Shown here in pieces: positions 7,089 to 15,219 of a stretch of 64,000 nucleotides of DNA (its first letter is position 1; each line of letters begins with the position of its first letter). The position numbers and the translations under genes are program-made. The notes beneath the pieces were generated by a model. That model was not told the DNA's origin and ran no database searches. It saw nothing but the letters and a program-made list of their open reading frames with translations. The stretch comes from G963556115 sp963677015 (GTDB taxonomy: Bacteria > Planctomycetota > SZUA-567): assembly GCA_963677015.1 (NCBI GenBank), contig OY781533.1, positions 496,001-560,000 of the forward strand. The letters run 5' to 3'.

Positions 7089-9002
7089 CTATTTGCCGCT
7101 GATTATTTCGGCAATGCTCTTGAGCATGGAGCTTGGATCTTTTACCCGTTCTCCTGCTGCTACTAGAGCCGCATCATAAATAACCTTTATATATAGTTTC
7201 AGCGCGTCTTTGGCATTGTCATTCTTCAGATCTTCTCTGATCTTGACAATTGCCGGGTGATCAGGGTTTATCTCCAGAATGGCTTCACGTTTCATAACGT
7301 CTGCCCCCATTTCACGCATCATCTTTTCCATCTGGGCACCATACTGGCCTTCAAGTCCGACGACACAGGCAGGACTCTCCTTCAGACGGTTGGAGATCTT
7401 TACTTCTTTAATCTCTTCACCGAGAGTCTCTTTGATGAAACCGATAATATCCTTGTTCTCTTTTTCCTTGAGTTCCTTTTCGGCTTCAGTCTCTTTTTCC
7501 ACCTCAAGCTCACCGCGGTCGATTGCTTTTAGACCTTTTTCTTTGTATGTGCCCATGGCCTGGACGACTATCTCATCAACCGGGTCTGTAAGGACAAGCA
7601 CCTCGTATCCTTTGGCTTTGAACTGCTCCATGTATGGAGAATTTTCAACCATTTCCCGGCTTTCCGCTATCATATAAAATATTTCCTGCTGGTCTTCCGG
7701 CATTGCTTCAACATACTGTTCAAGAGTTATGTAGTCACTGGCGTCATCCTCGTCCTTTTCGGTGCGGGTGGATTTGCAGAGGATGAGGTCGGCGATCTTT
7801 TCTTTATTCTGAAAATCTGTTGACAGGCCGGATTTAAGGATAACTCCGAACTCTTCCCAGAATTTAACATAATTTTCGTAGTCGTTCTTGAGCATATCAG
7901 CCAGAGTGGAGAAGATCTTGGAGGTTATCGCTTTGCGGATACCGGCAAGCTGGCGGTCTTCCTGGAGCATCTCGCGGGATACATTCAGCGGCAGATCGGA
8001 ACTGTCAACAACACCGCGGACAAACTCAAGATAGTTCGGCAGGAGTTTCTCACATTCTTCAGTGATGAAGACGCGGTTGACGTAGAGCTGGATTCCTTTA
8101 CGTGAATTCTGCATGAAGAAGTCAAATGGTTTGCGTTTTGGAATAAAGAGCAGGGCTTTGAATTCCTGAGTGCCTTCAGCAGAATAGTGAATAGTTTTGA
8201 GCGGTCCTTCAAAGTCATGGGAGATAAGTTTGTAGAACTCTTCGTATTCCTCTTCGGTGATCTCGTTTTTAGAACGAACCCAGATAGCCTGCTGGGAGTT
8301 GAGGATATCCTCTTTGGCTTCGATTTCGGTCTTTTTCTCGTCATTCTCGCCCTCTACCTCTTTCTCTTCGTTGTAGCAGAGAATGATTGGGTATTCAACG
8401 AAGTCGGAGAACTTCTTGACTACGGTTTTGATCCGGAAGATTTCCAGATATTCGTCTGCATCTTCACGGAGGTGCAGGATTATGTCGGTACCGCGACTCT
8501 CTTTGTCTATTTCTTCGATAGTGAATGATTCTTCACCGGTGGAGGTCCATTTTACCCCTTTTTCCTCTTTGGCGGCGCGGGTTATTACTTCCACTTTGTC
8601 CGCAACCATAAATGAACTGTAGAAACCGACACCAAACTGACCGATCAGGTCGACGGTCTTATCCTCTTTCGCCTGTTTTATTTTTTCAATGAAAGCTTTG
8701 GTACCGGAGCGGGCTATCGTTCCGAGATTGTCGATAAGACCTTCTTTGGTAAGTCCGCAGCCGTTATCTGAGATAGTGATGGTGCGGTTGTCCTTGTCGG
8801 GAATGATTTTAATCTTCCAGTCGGTGTCACCTTCGGTTAGGGCAGTGTCTGTAAGTGAGTCGAAACGGATCTTGGCTATTGCGTCAGATGCATTACTTAG
8901 CAGTTCACGCAGGAAAATTTCCTTATGTGAATATAATGAATGAATAATTATGTCCATTACCTGTTTGAGTTCTGCTTTAAATTCCATTTTTTCTTCAGCC
9001 AC
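7089..9002 (-). CDS. htpG: Chaperone HtpG (bacterial Hsp90)
   Basis: ATP-driven dimeric chaperone of the cytoplasm. The 637 residues match the family. The N-terminal GHKL ATPase fold shows ELLSNASDAIAKIRF, the ADP-lid motif DNGCGLTKEGLIDNLG with IARSGTKAF, and GQFGVGFYSSFMVA. The middle domain has LPLNVSREMLQE. Translation starts at GTG with AAGGAG 7-8 bases upstream. It is first in a minus-strand run htpG, small unknown gene, dnaJ, grpE. I see no CIRCE (HrcA) operator upstream. Confidence 0.97.
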   Translation of the reverse strand: MAEEKMEFKAELKQVMDIIIHSLYSHKEIFLRELLSNASDAIAKIRFDSLTDTALTEGDTDWKIKIIPDKDNRTITISDNGCGLTKEGLIDNLGTIARSGTKAFIEKIKQAKEDKTVDLIGQFGVGFYSSFMVADKVEVITRAAKEEKGVKWTSTGEESFTIEEIDKESRGTDIILHLREDADEYLEIFRIKTVVKKFSDFVEYPIILCYNEEKEVEGENDEKKTEIEAKEDILNSQQAIWVRSKNEITEEEYEEFYKLISHDFEGPLKTIHYSAEGTQEFKALLFIPKRKPFDFFMQNSRKGIQLYVNRVFITEECEKLLPNYLEFVRGVVDSSDLPLNVSREMLQEDRQLAGIRKAITSKIFSTLADMLKNDYENYVKFWEEFGVILKSGLSTDFQNKEKIADLILCKSTRTEKDEDDASDYITLEQYVEAMPEDQQEIFYMIAESREMVENSPYMEQFKAKGYEVLVLTDPVDEIVVQAMGTYKEKGLKAIDRGELEVEKETEAEKELKEKENKDIIGFIKETLGEEIKEVKISNRLKESPACVVGLEGQYGAQMEKMMREMGADVMKREAILEINPDHPAIVKIREDLKNDNAKDALKLYIKVIYDAALVAAGERVKDPSSMLKSIAEIISGK

Positions 9003-9437
9003 TTTTTTTCTCCTTCAAATAATGTGTTGGAAATTTATTAGTAAAATATTAAATTAATCTCATATTTTTCGGTTATACCTTAACACTGCATCAGATGTTT
9101 GTAGCAAAAGTCATACCAAATAGTAGTCAGTGTGTGCTTGTTTGTTGTAACGGGTTGTTTTGTAACGAGTTGTGTGGTGCTGGGTGAGAATATGATGTTT
9201 TGGTATTGTCAAATAGACAGGTTGCTCTCAGAAGGGTGACTCTGTGAATTTGACAATAACTGTTAAAGAATGGCGTTATTGCTGAGGAATTTGAGAGAAT
9301 AAAGAAATAATGTTTGAGATTAGCAGGTATTTATGCTTGTTTAATTTTATAAACTGCGCTAAAATATAGGTGTAAATGAGAAAGATGTTAACCGGTGGTT
9401 AGTAAATACAGATATTGTTATGTCAGGAGGTTTGGCA
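9003..9437. other. Intergenic region between htpG and the PilZ gene
   Basis: Divergent, AT-rich gap that must hold both promoters. Apart from the inverted repeat at 9204-9258 I see no gene, RNA or clear -35/-10 pair. Confidence 0.5.
9204..9258. repeat. Inverted repeat, possible operator
   Basis: Perfect 11-bp arms TATTGTCAAAT (9204-9214) and ATTTGACAATA (9248-9258) separated by 33 bases. Each arm contains a TTGACA-like hexamer pointing outward or inward, but no good -10 is at the correct distance. Confidence 0.5.
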
Positions 9438-9782
9438 ATGAATATACAAAATGTTGATAATAAAAGGGCGCATAAGCGGGCTCATTCTTTTATTTCGGCT
9501 ACTATTCATAAGCTGGACGCCGTTGAGAGTGATAATATCGAGGCGCTGGTGTTAAATCTTTCTGCCGGCGGCCTTATGCTGCTGACAAATTTTCCTCTTT
9601 CCAAGCAGGATGTCTTCGGTATAAGTATCGGCATAGAAGGTGAACGCATGATATATGTTGATGTCAAGGTCTGCTGGAAGCTGGGGGATATGGTCGGGGT
9701 TATGTTTATTGATCTCGCTGATGCCGATAAGGAACTGCTGGAGACGGTTGTTGAGAGCGGCAAGCAGATAGGGGAATTCTGA
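9438..9782 (+). CDS. PilZ domain protein (probable c-di-GMP receptor)
   Basis: A single-domain PilZ protein of 114 residues. Both c-di-GMP binding motifs are visible: R10xxxR14 (RAHKR) near the N-terminus and N40-L-S42-x-x-G45 (the D/NxSxxG motif). It lacks any signal peptide or second domain, so it probably acts as a stand-alone cytoplasmic effector of c-di-GMP signalling, for example on motility or exopolysaccharide. The start at 9438 is set by a perfect AGGAGG seven bases upstream; an ATG 18 bases earlier would place that site inside the gene. It stands alone between a divergent htpG and its own terminator. Confidence 0.85.
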   Translation: MNIQNVDNKRAHKRAHSFISATIHKLDAVESDNIEALVLNLSAGGLMLLTNFPLSKQDVFGISIGIEGERMIYVDVKVCWKLGDMVGVMFIDLADADKELLETVVESGKQIGEF

Positions 9783-9890
9783 AAAATTTATGTTTCCTGT
9801 AATAGTTGATAAAAATAAGGATAAAAAGAAATAAAGTCCTTGTTATTGAAGATGTTTTGGTTAATATTTACAGACTAAGTTAATAGTATG

Positions 9891-9916
9891 TGCTTGGTGT
9901 TATGCCAAGCATTTTA
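9891..9916 (+). terminator. Terminator after the PilZ gene
   Basis: 7-bp stem TGCTTGG/CCAAGCA (9891-9897, 9905-9911) followed by TTTTAT. Confidence 0.6.
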
Positions 9917-10005
9917 TAATTATAATGCCATTAAATGCTGGTTGCAGCTTTTAGGCAGAAAATTAAATTTGTAAACAACGGTTCCGAATTGCGCAGAAGG
10001 GTGGT

Positions 10006-10770
10006 ATGATGGCAGAAGGCCTACGCGCGTGTGTTCTTGCAGCTGGTAAGGGCACCCGCATGGGCGGCAGCCGACCCAAAGTTCTCTTTGAAGCTGGTGG
10101 CAAGCCACTGATTCATTGGGTTCTTTCAGCGCTCTCGGCAGCCTCGGTTGGCGGCATTGTCGCTGTAGTTGGCTTCAAAAAAGATGAAGTCATCCGAGAG
10201 TTGCCGACTGGAGTTTGCTGGGTTGAGCAGTCGCCTCAACTCGGAACCGGTCACGCAGTAATGTGTGCCCGGTTTTTGTTTGAAGATAATGAGTTTGCTC
10301 CGGAGCTGGCTGGTTCTCCGATTATTGTGGCGTGTGGAGATATGCCGCTGTTGAGTAAGGAAAGTTTTGAAGCAATAGCAGGGTTACGGGCGGATGAAGA
10401 CGCCGCTTGCGCTGTGCTGACAGTGGAGATCCCGCAAGGGAGCGGCTTCGGGAGGATTATCCGTAACGCTTCAGGTGAGGTTGAGCGGATTGTTGAAGCA
10501 AAAGATGCGAGTGCCGAAGAGTTGTCGGTACTTGAAGGAAATACCGGCGTTTTCTGCTTCCGTGATGATGCGCTCTGGGAGGCACTGGAAAGTATTGGGA
10601 ATAATAATGCGCAGGGCGAGTATTATCTGACAGATGTGATCGCTATTCTTCTTGAAAAGGGAGAAAAAGTAGTCGCTCTGAAGTGTCGTGATAATATTGA
10701 GGCGCTCGGTGTGAATACTCCTGACGATCTGCAGATTGTGGAAAAAGCTCTGGCGCAGCGTAATCAGTGA
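10006..10770 (+). CDS. GlmU-type UDP-GlcNAc pyrophosphorylase, uridyltransferase domain only
   Basis: Makes UDP-N-acetylglucosamine from GlcNAc-1-phosphate and UTP, the precursor for peptidoglycan and lipid A. The nucleotidyltransferase signature LAAGKGTRMGGSRPK is at residues 11-25, followed by EQSPQLGTGHAV, ACGDMPLL (the metal-binding Asp) and GFGRIIR...IVEAKDA, as in GlmU. It is 254 residues; full GlmU has about 456. The left-handed beta-helix acetyltransferase half is missing and does not follow in any frame, since the next gene is prs. The order glmU-prs-ctc-pth is the one known from Firmicutes, so this is the positional glmU. GlcN-1-P acetylation must be done by another protein. Confidence 0.88.
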   Translation: MMAEGLRACVLAAGKGTRMGGSRPKVLFEAGGKPLIHWVLSALSAASVGGIVAVVGFKKDEVIRELPTGVCWVEQSPQLGTGHAVMCARFLFEDNEFAPELAGSPIIVACGDMPLLSKESFEAIAGLRADEDAACAVLTVEIPQGSGFGRIIRNASGEVERIVEAKDASAEELSVLEGNTGVFCFRDDALWEALESIGNNNAQGEYYLTDVIAILLEKGEKVVALKCRDNIEALGVNTPDDLQIVEKALAQRNQ

Positions 10771-10848
10771 TATTTATTTAACCGCTTGCTGCGGGTGTTG
10801 CCGCGGGTGGTTTGTTTTTGGAATATAAAATAGATAACGAGAGCTGTT

Positions 10849-11781
10849 ATGAAGATTTTTTACGGAACAAGTCATCGTGAATTAGGGCGGGAGATTTGCC
10901 GGACTCTGGGAATTTCTGCAGGTCTGTGTGATGTCGGCCCTTTTGCTGATGGTGAGACTCAGGTGCGTATCCTTGAGGATGTCAGAGGTCTGGATTGTTT
11001 TGTCGTTCAGCCTACATGTATGCCGGTGAATGAGAATTTGATGGAGTTGCTGGTAATGGTTGATGCTTTGCGTCGTGCTTCGGCGCGGCGGATTACTGCG
11101 GTGGTGCCGTATTATGGCTATGCGCGTCAGGACCGTAAGCATGAAGGCCGGGTGCCGATTACTGCGAAGCTGGTTGCAAATCTCTTTACAACCGCCGGTG
11201 TTGACAGAATGCTCTGTATGGATCTGCATGCGCAGCAGATTCAGGGATTCTTTGACATTCCGCTCGATCATCTGACCACCAAGCCGGTGATTGTGAAGTA
11301 TCTGCGCAAAAAAGAATTTGATGATGTCGTTGTTGTCGCGCCTGATGTTGGTAGTGTGAAGATGGCGGATGGTTATGCAAAAGCTCTGGGCGGACAGCTG
11401 GCTATTATTGAAAAACGCCGGAAAAATGATGTTGAGATTCAGCATGGTCATGTTATTGGTGCTATTAACGGCAAGCAGGCGATTATTGTGGATGATATGA
11501 TTTCGACAGCTGGCAGTATGGCCAGTGCGATAGCTATTGCCAAGAAAGAAGGCGCTAAAAGTGTAACGGTGGCGGCAGCTCATGGTTTATTTGTCGGTCC
11601 GGCATGGACAAGGCTTCAGGAAGCAGGTGCGGATGAGATTATTACGACTAATACTATTCCGCAGAATTGCGAGTGTGCACGTAAGTATGTCGGTAAGTTT
11701 ACTGTTTTATCGGTGGCAAAACCGCTGGCCGAGGCTATTGTGCGGATACATCAGAATAAATCTATAAGCAGTCTGTTTTAG
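10849..11781 (+). CDS. prs: Ribose-phosphate pyrophosphokinase (PRPP synthetase)
   Basis: Makes PRPP from ribose-5-phosphate and ATP for nucleotide, His and Trp synthesis. The 310 residues equal the class I length. Motifs: FADGETQVRI near residue 34, the flexible loop YYGYARQDRK (about 89-98), DLHAQQIQGFF (about 125-135, metal-binding His), and the PRPP loop VDDMISTAGS (about 213-222). It lies between the glmU-like gene and rplY, 78 bases from each. Confidence 0.97.
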   Translation: MKIFYGTSHRELGREICRTLGISAGLCDVGPFADGETQVRILEDVRGLDCFVVQPTCMPVNENLMELLVMVDALRRASARRITAVVPYYGYARQDRKHEGRVPITAKLVANLFTTAGVDRMLCMDLHAQQIQGFFDIPLDHLTTKPVIVKYLRKKEFDDVVVVAPDVGSVKMADGYAKALGGQLAIIEKRRKNDVEIQHGHVIGAINGKQAIIVDDMISTAGSMASAIAIAKKEGAKSVTVAAAHGLFVGPAWTRLQEAGADEIITTNTIPQNCECARKYVGKFTVLSVAKPLAEAIVRIHQNKSISSLF

Positions 11782-11859
11782 AATTAAGAGTGAATTTAAT
11801 AAGTAATAGATTCTAGTTAGTACAATTACTTTTGTTTAAATATAATAAGGAGAATTATA

Positions 11860-12447
11860 GTGGCAGTACTCAAGGTACAGAAGCGTGAAGGCACAGGAAA
11901 GTATGTTGCATTTGATTTGCGTAAAGAAGGTATGATTCCTGCCGTACTCTATGGTAAAGGGTTTGAGAATATCAATCTTACTGTAGACCAAAAGGAATTA
12001 CAGGAGCTTGTTAAGAGTGGTGAAAGACTGCTCGAGCTCGATATTGATGGCAAGAAGCAGCGTGCTGTACTCAAGGCCGCGCAGCATGAGAATATCGGTG
12101 ATAAGCTGATTCATGCAGATTTTCGTATGGTTAATGAAGACACTGAGCTGCACGTTGAAGTTGAGATCGCTCTGACCGGTATTGCTGCCGGTATTGATCT
12201 TGGCGGTGTGGTTGAGCAGGATCTGCATACCGTACAGGTTGCTTGTAAGCCTGGTGATCTGCCTGAAGTTGTTACTGTTGATGTTTCACCACTTAATATT
12301 GGTGATGTCCTTTATGTCAAGGATCTTCCGGCTATTTCCGGCGTTGTGTATCAGACACTGGAAGATGTTGCGGTAGTAAGCTGCCACGGTGTAAGCGAAG
12401 CTGAAGAAGAAGAGGAAGCAGGCGAAGAGGAAGCAACAGAAGAGTAA
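11860..12447 (+). CDS. rplY: 50S ribosomal protein L25/Ctc family
   Basis: Binds 5S rRNA in the large ribosomal subunit. The 195 residues are the long (Ctc/TL5) form: N-terminal L25 domain with GMIPAVLYGKGFENINLTVD, then a C-terminal beta domain ending in an acidic Glu-rich tail (last 15 residues almost all E/A). GTG start with AAGGAG about 7 bases upstream. It follows prs and precedes pth, the conserved prs-ctc-pth arrangement. Confidence 0.95.
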   Translation: MAVLKVQKREGTGKYVAFDLRKEGMIPAVLYGKGFENINLTVDQKELQELVKSGERLLELDIDGKKQRAVLKAAQHENIGDKLIHADFRMVNEDTELHVEVEIALTGIAAGIDLGGVVEQDLHTVQVACKPGDLPEVVTVDVSPLNIGDVLYVKDLPAISGVVYQTLEDVAVVSCHGVSEAEEEEEAGEEEATEE

Positions 12448-12487
12448 GTTATACTTGTCAATACACTGTTTTTATGTGGAGTAATTG

Positions 12488-13171
12488 ATGAAGTATATTG
12501 TTGGACTGGGTAACCCTACTGCAGAGTATGAATTTACCCGACATAATATAGGTTTTATGATTGCAGAGTGTGCAGTACGAATTGCAGCCAGACGCGTTGG
12601 CCAAGTTAATACTGTTCAGGCGGATGAACCGAGTGTCTCGTTTTTGACAAAGATTTTTAAGTATCTGTCTTCTGTGAAAAATGACGAGTCAAATGTCTGG
12701 AAGCCTTTTAAAAACATGCTTTCGGTTCGGGCGTTGCCGGATCTGTATATTATAAAGCCGCAGACCTATATGAATCTTTCCGGTGAAATTTTTGCACATC
12801 TGCAGAAAACGGATCCTGAAAATATTCTGGTTGTCGTTGATGATATATATCTGCCATTAGGGCGATTTCGCTTCAGAGGGCAGGGAAGCAGCGGCGGGCA
12901 TAATGGTCTGAAGTCGATTGAAAAAATGCTGCAGAGTTCTGCTTATAACCGGCTGAAGGTAGGCGTGGGAGCAGGGACTTCAAGTGAGAAAAATTCTGGT
13001 ACAGATGCGGGTTGTAATCTCGCTGATTATGTACTTGGAAATTTCGAGCAGTCAGAAAAAGAGCTGTTGCATAAAGTTGTAACTACAGCGGCAGAGAGTG
13101 TTTTTGACTGGTATTTTGAGGGTGTCGGTTATGTTCAGCAAAAATATAATGGAATTGATTTGAAATTTTAA
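12488..13171 (+). CDS. pth: Peptidyl-tRNA hydrolase with an insertion
   Basis: Frees tRNAs from stalled peptidyl-tRNA. Motifs: GLGNPTAEYEFTRHNIGF with catalytic His19, KPQTYMNLSGE, VVVDDIYLPLGRFRFRGQGSSGGHNGLKS with the active-site Asp. At 227 residues it is about 30-35 longer than usual; the extra stretch (about residues 37-80) lies between the first helix and the KPQTYMN strand and contains the segment FLTKIFKYLSSVKNDES. The ATG at 12488 is preferred over TTG at 12485 because GGAG lies 6 bases upstream. Confidence 0.93.
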   Translation: MKYIVGLGNPTAEYEFTRHNIGFMIAECAVRIAARRVGQVNTVQADEPSVSFLTKIFKYLSSVKNDESNVWKPFKNMLSVRALPDLYIIKPQTYMNLSGEIFAHLQKTDPENILVVVDDIYLPLGRFRFRGQGSSGGHNGLKSIEKMLQSSAYNRLKVGVGAGTSSEKNSGTDAGCNLADYVLGNFEQSEKELLHKVVTTAAESVFDWYFEGVGYVQQKYNGIDLKF

Positions 13172-13236
13172 AATTGAAATTTGAGCATGAGTGCAGAATT
13201 ATTATCCTGCTCAATATAAATTATGGAGGATCACAG

Positions 13237-13581
13237 GTGGCACAGAAATTGTATGAAGCAATGTTTGTCGTTGATAGTAATAAGGCACGTGAGGATTATG
13301 CTCACATGGAAGAGGTTTGCCATTCAACAATAACCAGACATGGCGGTGAAATTGTGAAGAGTATCAAATGGGATGACCGTAAAATGACTTTTGAGATGAA
13401 TAAGTGCAAGCGCGGTACATATATTCTTGTTCATTTCAATGCTGAAAGTACTTCTATCGCTAAAATGGATAGACAGATTCAGCTCAATGATCAGATCTTG
13501 CGTTGTCTTATTACTGTTGATGAAGATGGTATTGAGACTGATACTGGCGCCGCTAGTCATGAAAAGGCTGCAGAAGAGTAA
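13237..13581 (+). CDS. rpsF: 30S ribosomal protein S6
   Basis: Binds 16S rRNA with S18. The 114-residue product begins MAQKLYEAMFVVDSN, the typical first strand, and has KWDDRKMTFEMNKCKRGTYILVHF in the middle. The GTG start at 13237 is chosen because GGAGG lies 7 bases upstream; the longer frame from 13174 is not supported by a ribosome site. First of rpsF-ssb-rpsR-rplI, the standard order. Confidence 0.95.
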   Translation: MAQKLYEAMFVVDSNKAREDYAHMEEVCHSTITRHGGEIVKSIKWDDRKMTFEMNKCKRGTYILVHFNAESTSIAKMDRQIQLNDQILRCLITVDEDGIETDTGAASHEKAAEE

Positions 13582-13656
13582 AAATTAGCAGTTTGAGTTG
13601 ATTGTAATCGATAATTCGCATATCAGAAATAATTACTATGCTCACAGGAGGTAATA

Positions 13657-14169
13657 ATGGCTGGTTCTTTTAATAAAGTAATTTTGATGGGTAACCTTAC
13701 CCGTGATCCTGAACTCAGGTATACACCGCAAGGTACCGCGGTTACAGATATTGGGCTGGCTATCAATGATACACGCTCAAAATCTGAGCAGCAGCGTACA
13801 ACCTTTGTGGATGTCACTTTCTGGGACAGGTCGGCAGAGGTAGTGTGTGAGTATTTGCGTAAAGGCAGTTCCATCCTGGTGGAGGGACGTTTGCAGACAG
13901 ATAGCTGGGATGATAGAGATACCGGTAAAAAGGTCTATAAACTAAAGGTCATAGCGCAGAATTTCCAGTTTACCGGTGGTAAAGCCGATAATCCTGGAGC
14001 TCAGGGATCAGCGCAGTCTTCTGGAAATTATGGCGGCGGTCAGAGTGGTGGCGGCTCAGCTTATTCCCGTCCTGGCGGTAATCAGTATAAGCAGCAGGGG
14101 CAGGGAAATTATAATGATTTTGATGCTGGTGATTTCGGTGGAGCACCGGATGATGATATCCCATTCTAG
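13657..14169 (+). CDS. ssb: Single-stranded DNA-binding protein
   Basis: Coats single-stranded DNA and recruits replication and repair enzymes. The OB fold occupies residues 1-110 (NKVILMGNLTRDPELRYTP, TTFVDVTFWDRSAEVV, GSSILVEGRLQTDSW). A Gly/Gln/Ser-rich linker follows, and the protein ends in the acidic tip DDDIPF used to bind partner proteins. AGGAGG lies 5 bases before the ATG. It is placed between rpsF and rpsR as in most bacteria. Confidence 0.97.
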   Translation: MAGSFNKVILMGNLTRDPELRYTPQGTAVTDIGLAINDTRSKSEQQRTTFVDVTFWDRSAEVVCEYLRKGSSILVEGRLQTDSWDDRDTGKKVYKLKVIAQNFQFTGGKADNPGAQGSAQSSGNYGGGQSGGGSAYSRPGGNQYKQQGQGNYNDFDAGDFGGAPDDDIPF

Positions 14170-14232
14170 AGTTATCGTTTTTAGTCAGTATAAACTATTT
14201 TTTAAAATATAAATATAATTGGAGAATTTGAA

Positions 14233-14448
14233 ATGGCAAGAGATGAAAATCAGCCACAGGATCGTTTTGGTGGCAAGAATGCAACCCGTATTGATTATAA
14301 GGATATCAATACTCTGCAGAAGTATGTAAGCTCACAGGGCAAGATTTTTGATGCTGCCCGTACCGGCACCAGTTCCAAGCATCAGCGCAGTTTGGCCAAG
14401 GCTATCAAAAGAGCACGTTTTTTGGGATTAATGAAGTTTAATGGATAA
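14233..14448 (+). CDS. rpsR: 30S ribosomal protein S18
   Basis: 71 residues with the S18 signature: IDYKDINTLQKYVSSQGKI, then TGTSSKHQRSLAKAIKRARFLGLM. It has no zinc-binding cysteines (the C-minus form). Pairs with S6 on the 30S platform. GGAG lies 8 bases before the ATG. A small GATACC/GGTATC hairpin (14477-14492) lies in the gap to rplI. Confidence 0.95.
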   Translation: MARDENQPQDRFGGKNATRIDYKDINTLQKYVSSQGKIFDAARTGTSSKHQRSLAKAIKRARFLGLMKFNG

Positions 14449-14536
14449 TTACCTGTAGCACTTTCATTATTGACTTGATACCTGCGGGTATCGGTGTTGA
14501 GTAGGCATTCATTATTAACAAGGAAAGGAAAAAGCG

Positions 14537-15046
14537 ATGAAGCTTTTACTAAAAGAAAGTATAAAAAATCTTGGACACGCTGGAGAAGTTGTCAGCGTTA
14601 AAGATGGCTATGGGCGTAATTTTCTAGTACCTTATGGCAAAGCTATCGAAATTACTGAAGAGAATCTTCAGGCTATTGAATTTGAGAAGAAGAAACTCCA
14701 GGCACTTGAGGGCGAGAGAGTCCTGTCTCTTAAGGAGATTGCTGAACGTATCAACGGTGTTGATATTACTGTAACCGAAAAGGTCAGTGAGGGAGAAAAT
14801 CTCTATGGTGCTGTACAGGCTAAGACTATTGTCGCAGCACTTAAAGATCAGGGTATTGAAATTGAGATTGATACTGTTAACTTCAAGGAACCTGTAAAGA
14901 CTCTTGGTGTTCACCGCGTTCCAATCAAGCTGCATACCGAGGTTGTAGCTGAACTCAAGCTCTGGGTTGTTGACGAGAACGGTAATGGAGCTGCAAAGGC
15001 CGAAGAGGTTGAAGAAGAGGCTGCGGTTGAGAGTACCGAAGAATAG
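14537..15046 (+). CDS. rplI: 50S ribosomal protein L9
   Basis: Binds 23S rRNA. The N-terminal domain MKLLLKESIKNLGHAGEVV...VKDGYGRNFLVPYGKA is diagnostic, followed by the long connecting helix and the C-terminal domain ending KLHTEVVAELKLWVV. An acidic Glu/Ala-rich tail of about 20 residues is added at the end, matching the acidic tail on L25 in the same operon. AAGGAAAGG lies upstream of the ATG. Confidence 0.96.
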   Translation: MKLLLKESIKNLGHAGEVVSVKDGYGRNFLVPYGKAIEITEENLQAIEFEKKKLQALEGERVLSLKEIAERINGVDITVTEKVSEGENLYGAVQAKTIVAALKDQGIEIEIDTVNFKEPVKTLGVHRVPIKLHTEVVAELKLWVVDENGNGAAKAEEVEEEAAVESTEE

Positions 15047-15074
15047 ATTGATTTCCACTAATCTGGATTATGTT

Positions 15075-15111
15075 AATAGACAGGGTGTCCGACTCTGTCT
15101 ATTATTTTTTT
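15075..15111 (+). terminator. Terminator after rplI
   Basis: 9-bp stem AATAGACAG/CTGTCTATT (15075-15083, 15095-15103) followed by ATTTTTTT. It separates the ribosomal block from dnaB. Confidence 0.8.
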
Positions 15112-15140
15112 CGCAGCCTGAGGATATGGGTTAAGTTGTA

Positions 15141-15169
15141 TTGACTTTTTTTCGGCAATGAATTAGTAT
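15141..15169 (+). promoter_or_regulatory. Probable dnaB promoter
   Basis: TTGACT (15141-15146) followed by a T-tract, 17-base spacer, TAGTAT (15164-15169). It has the same -35 and T-tract layout as the lipoprotein and cheW promoters. Confidence 0.4.
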
Positions 15170-15219
15170 TATTTAAAATGTTATTTGATATTTTGCAGTT
15201 GTGAAAATTCGGGATTATT

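Noticed and set aside
9003..9437. CIRCE element upstream of htpG
   Set aside because: No TTAGCACTC-N9-GAGTGCTAA-like sequence on either strand.
14470..14492. TTGACT and small hairpin between rpsR and rplI as an internal promoter or leader
   Set aside because: No -10 at a suitable distance, and the stem is only 6 bp.
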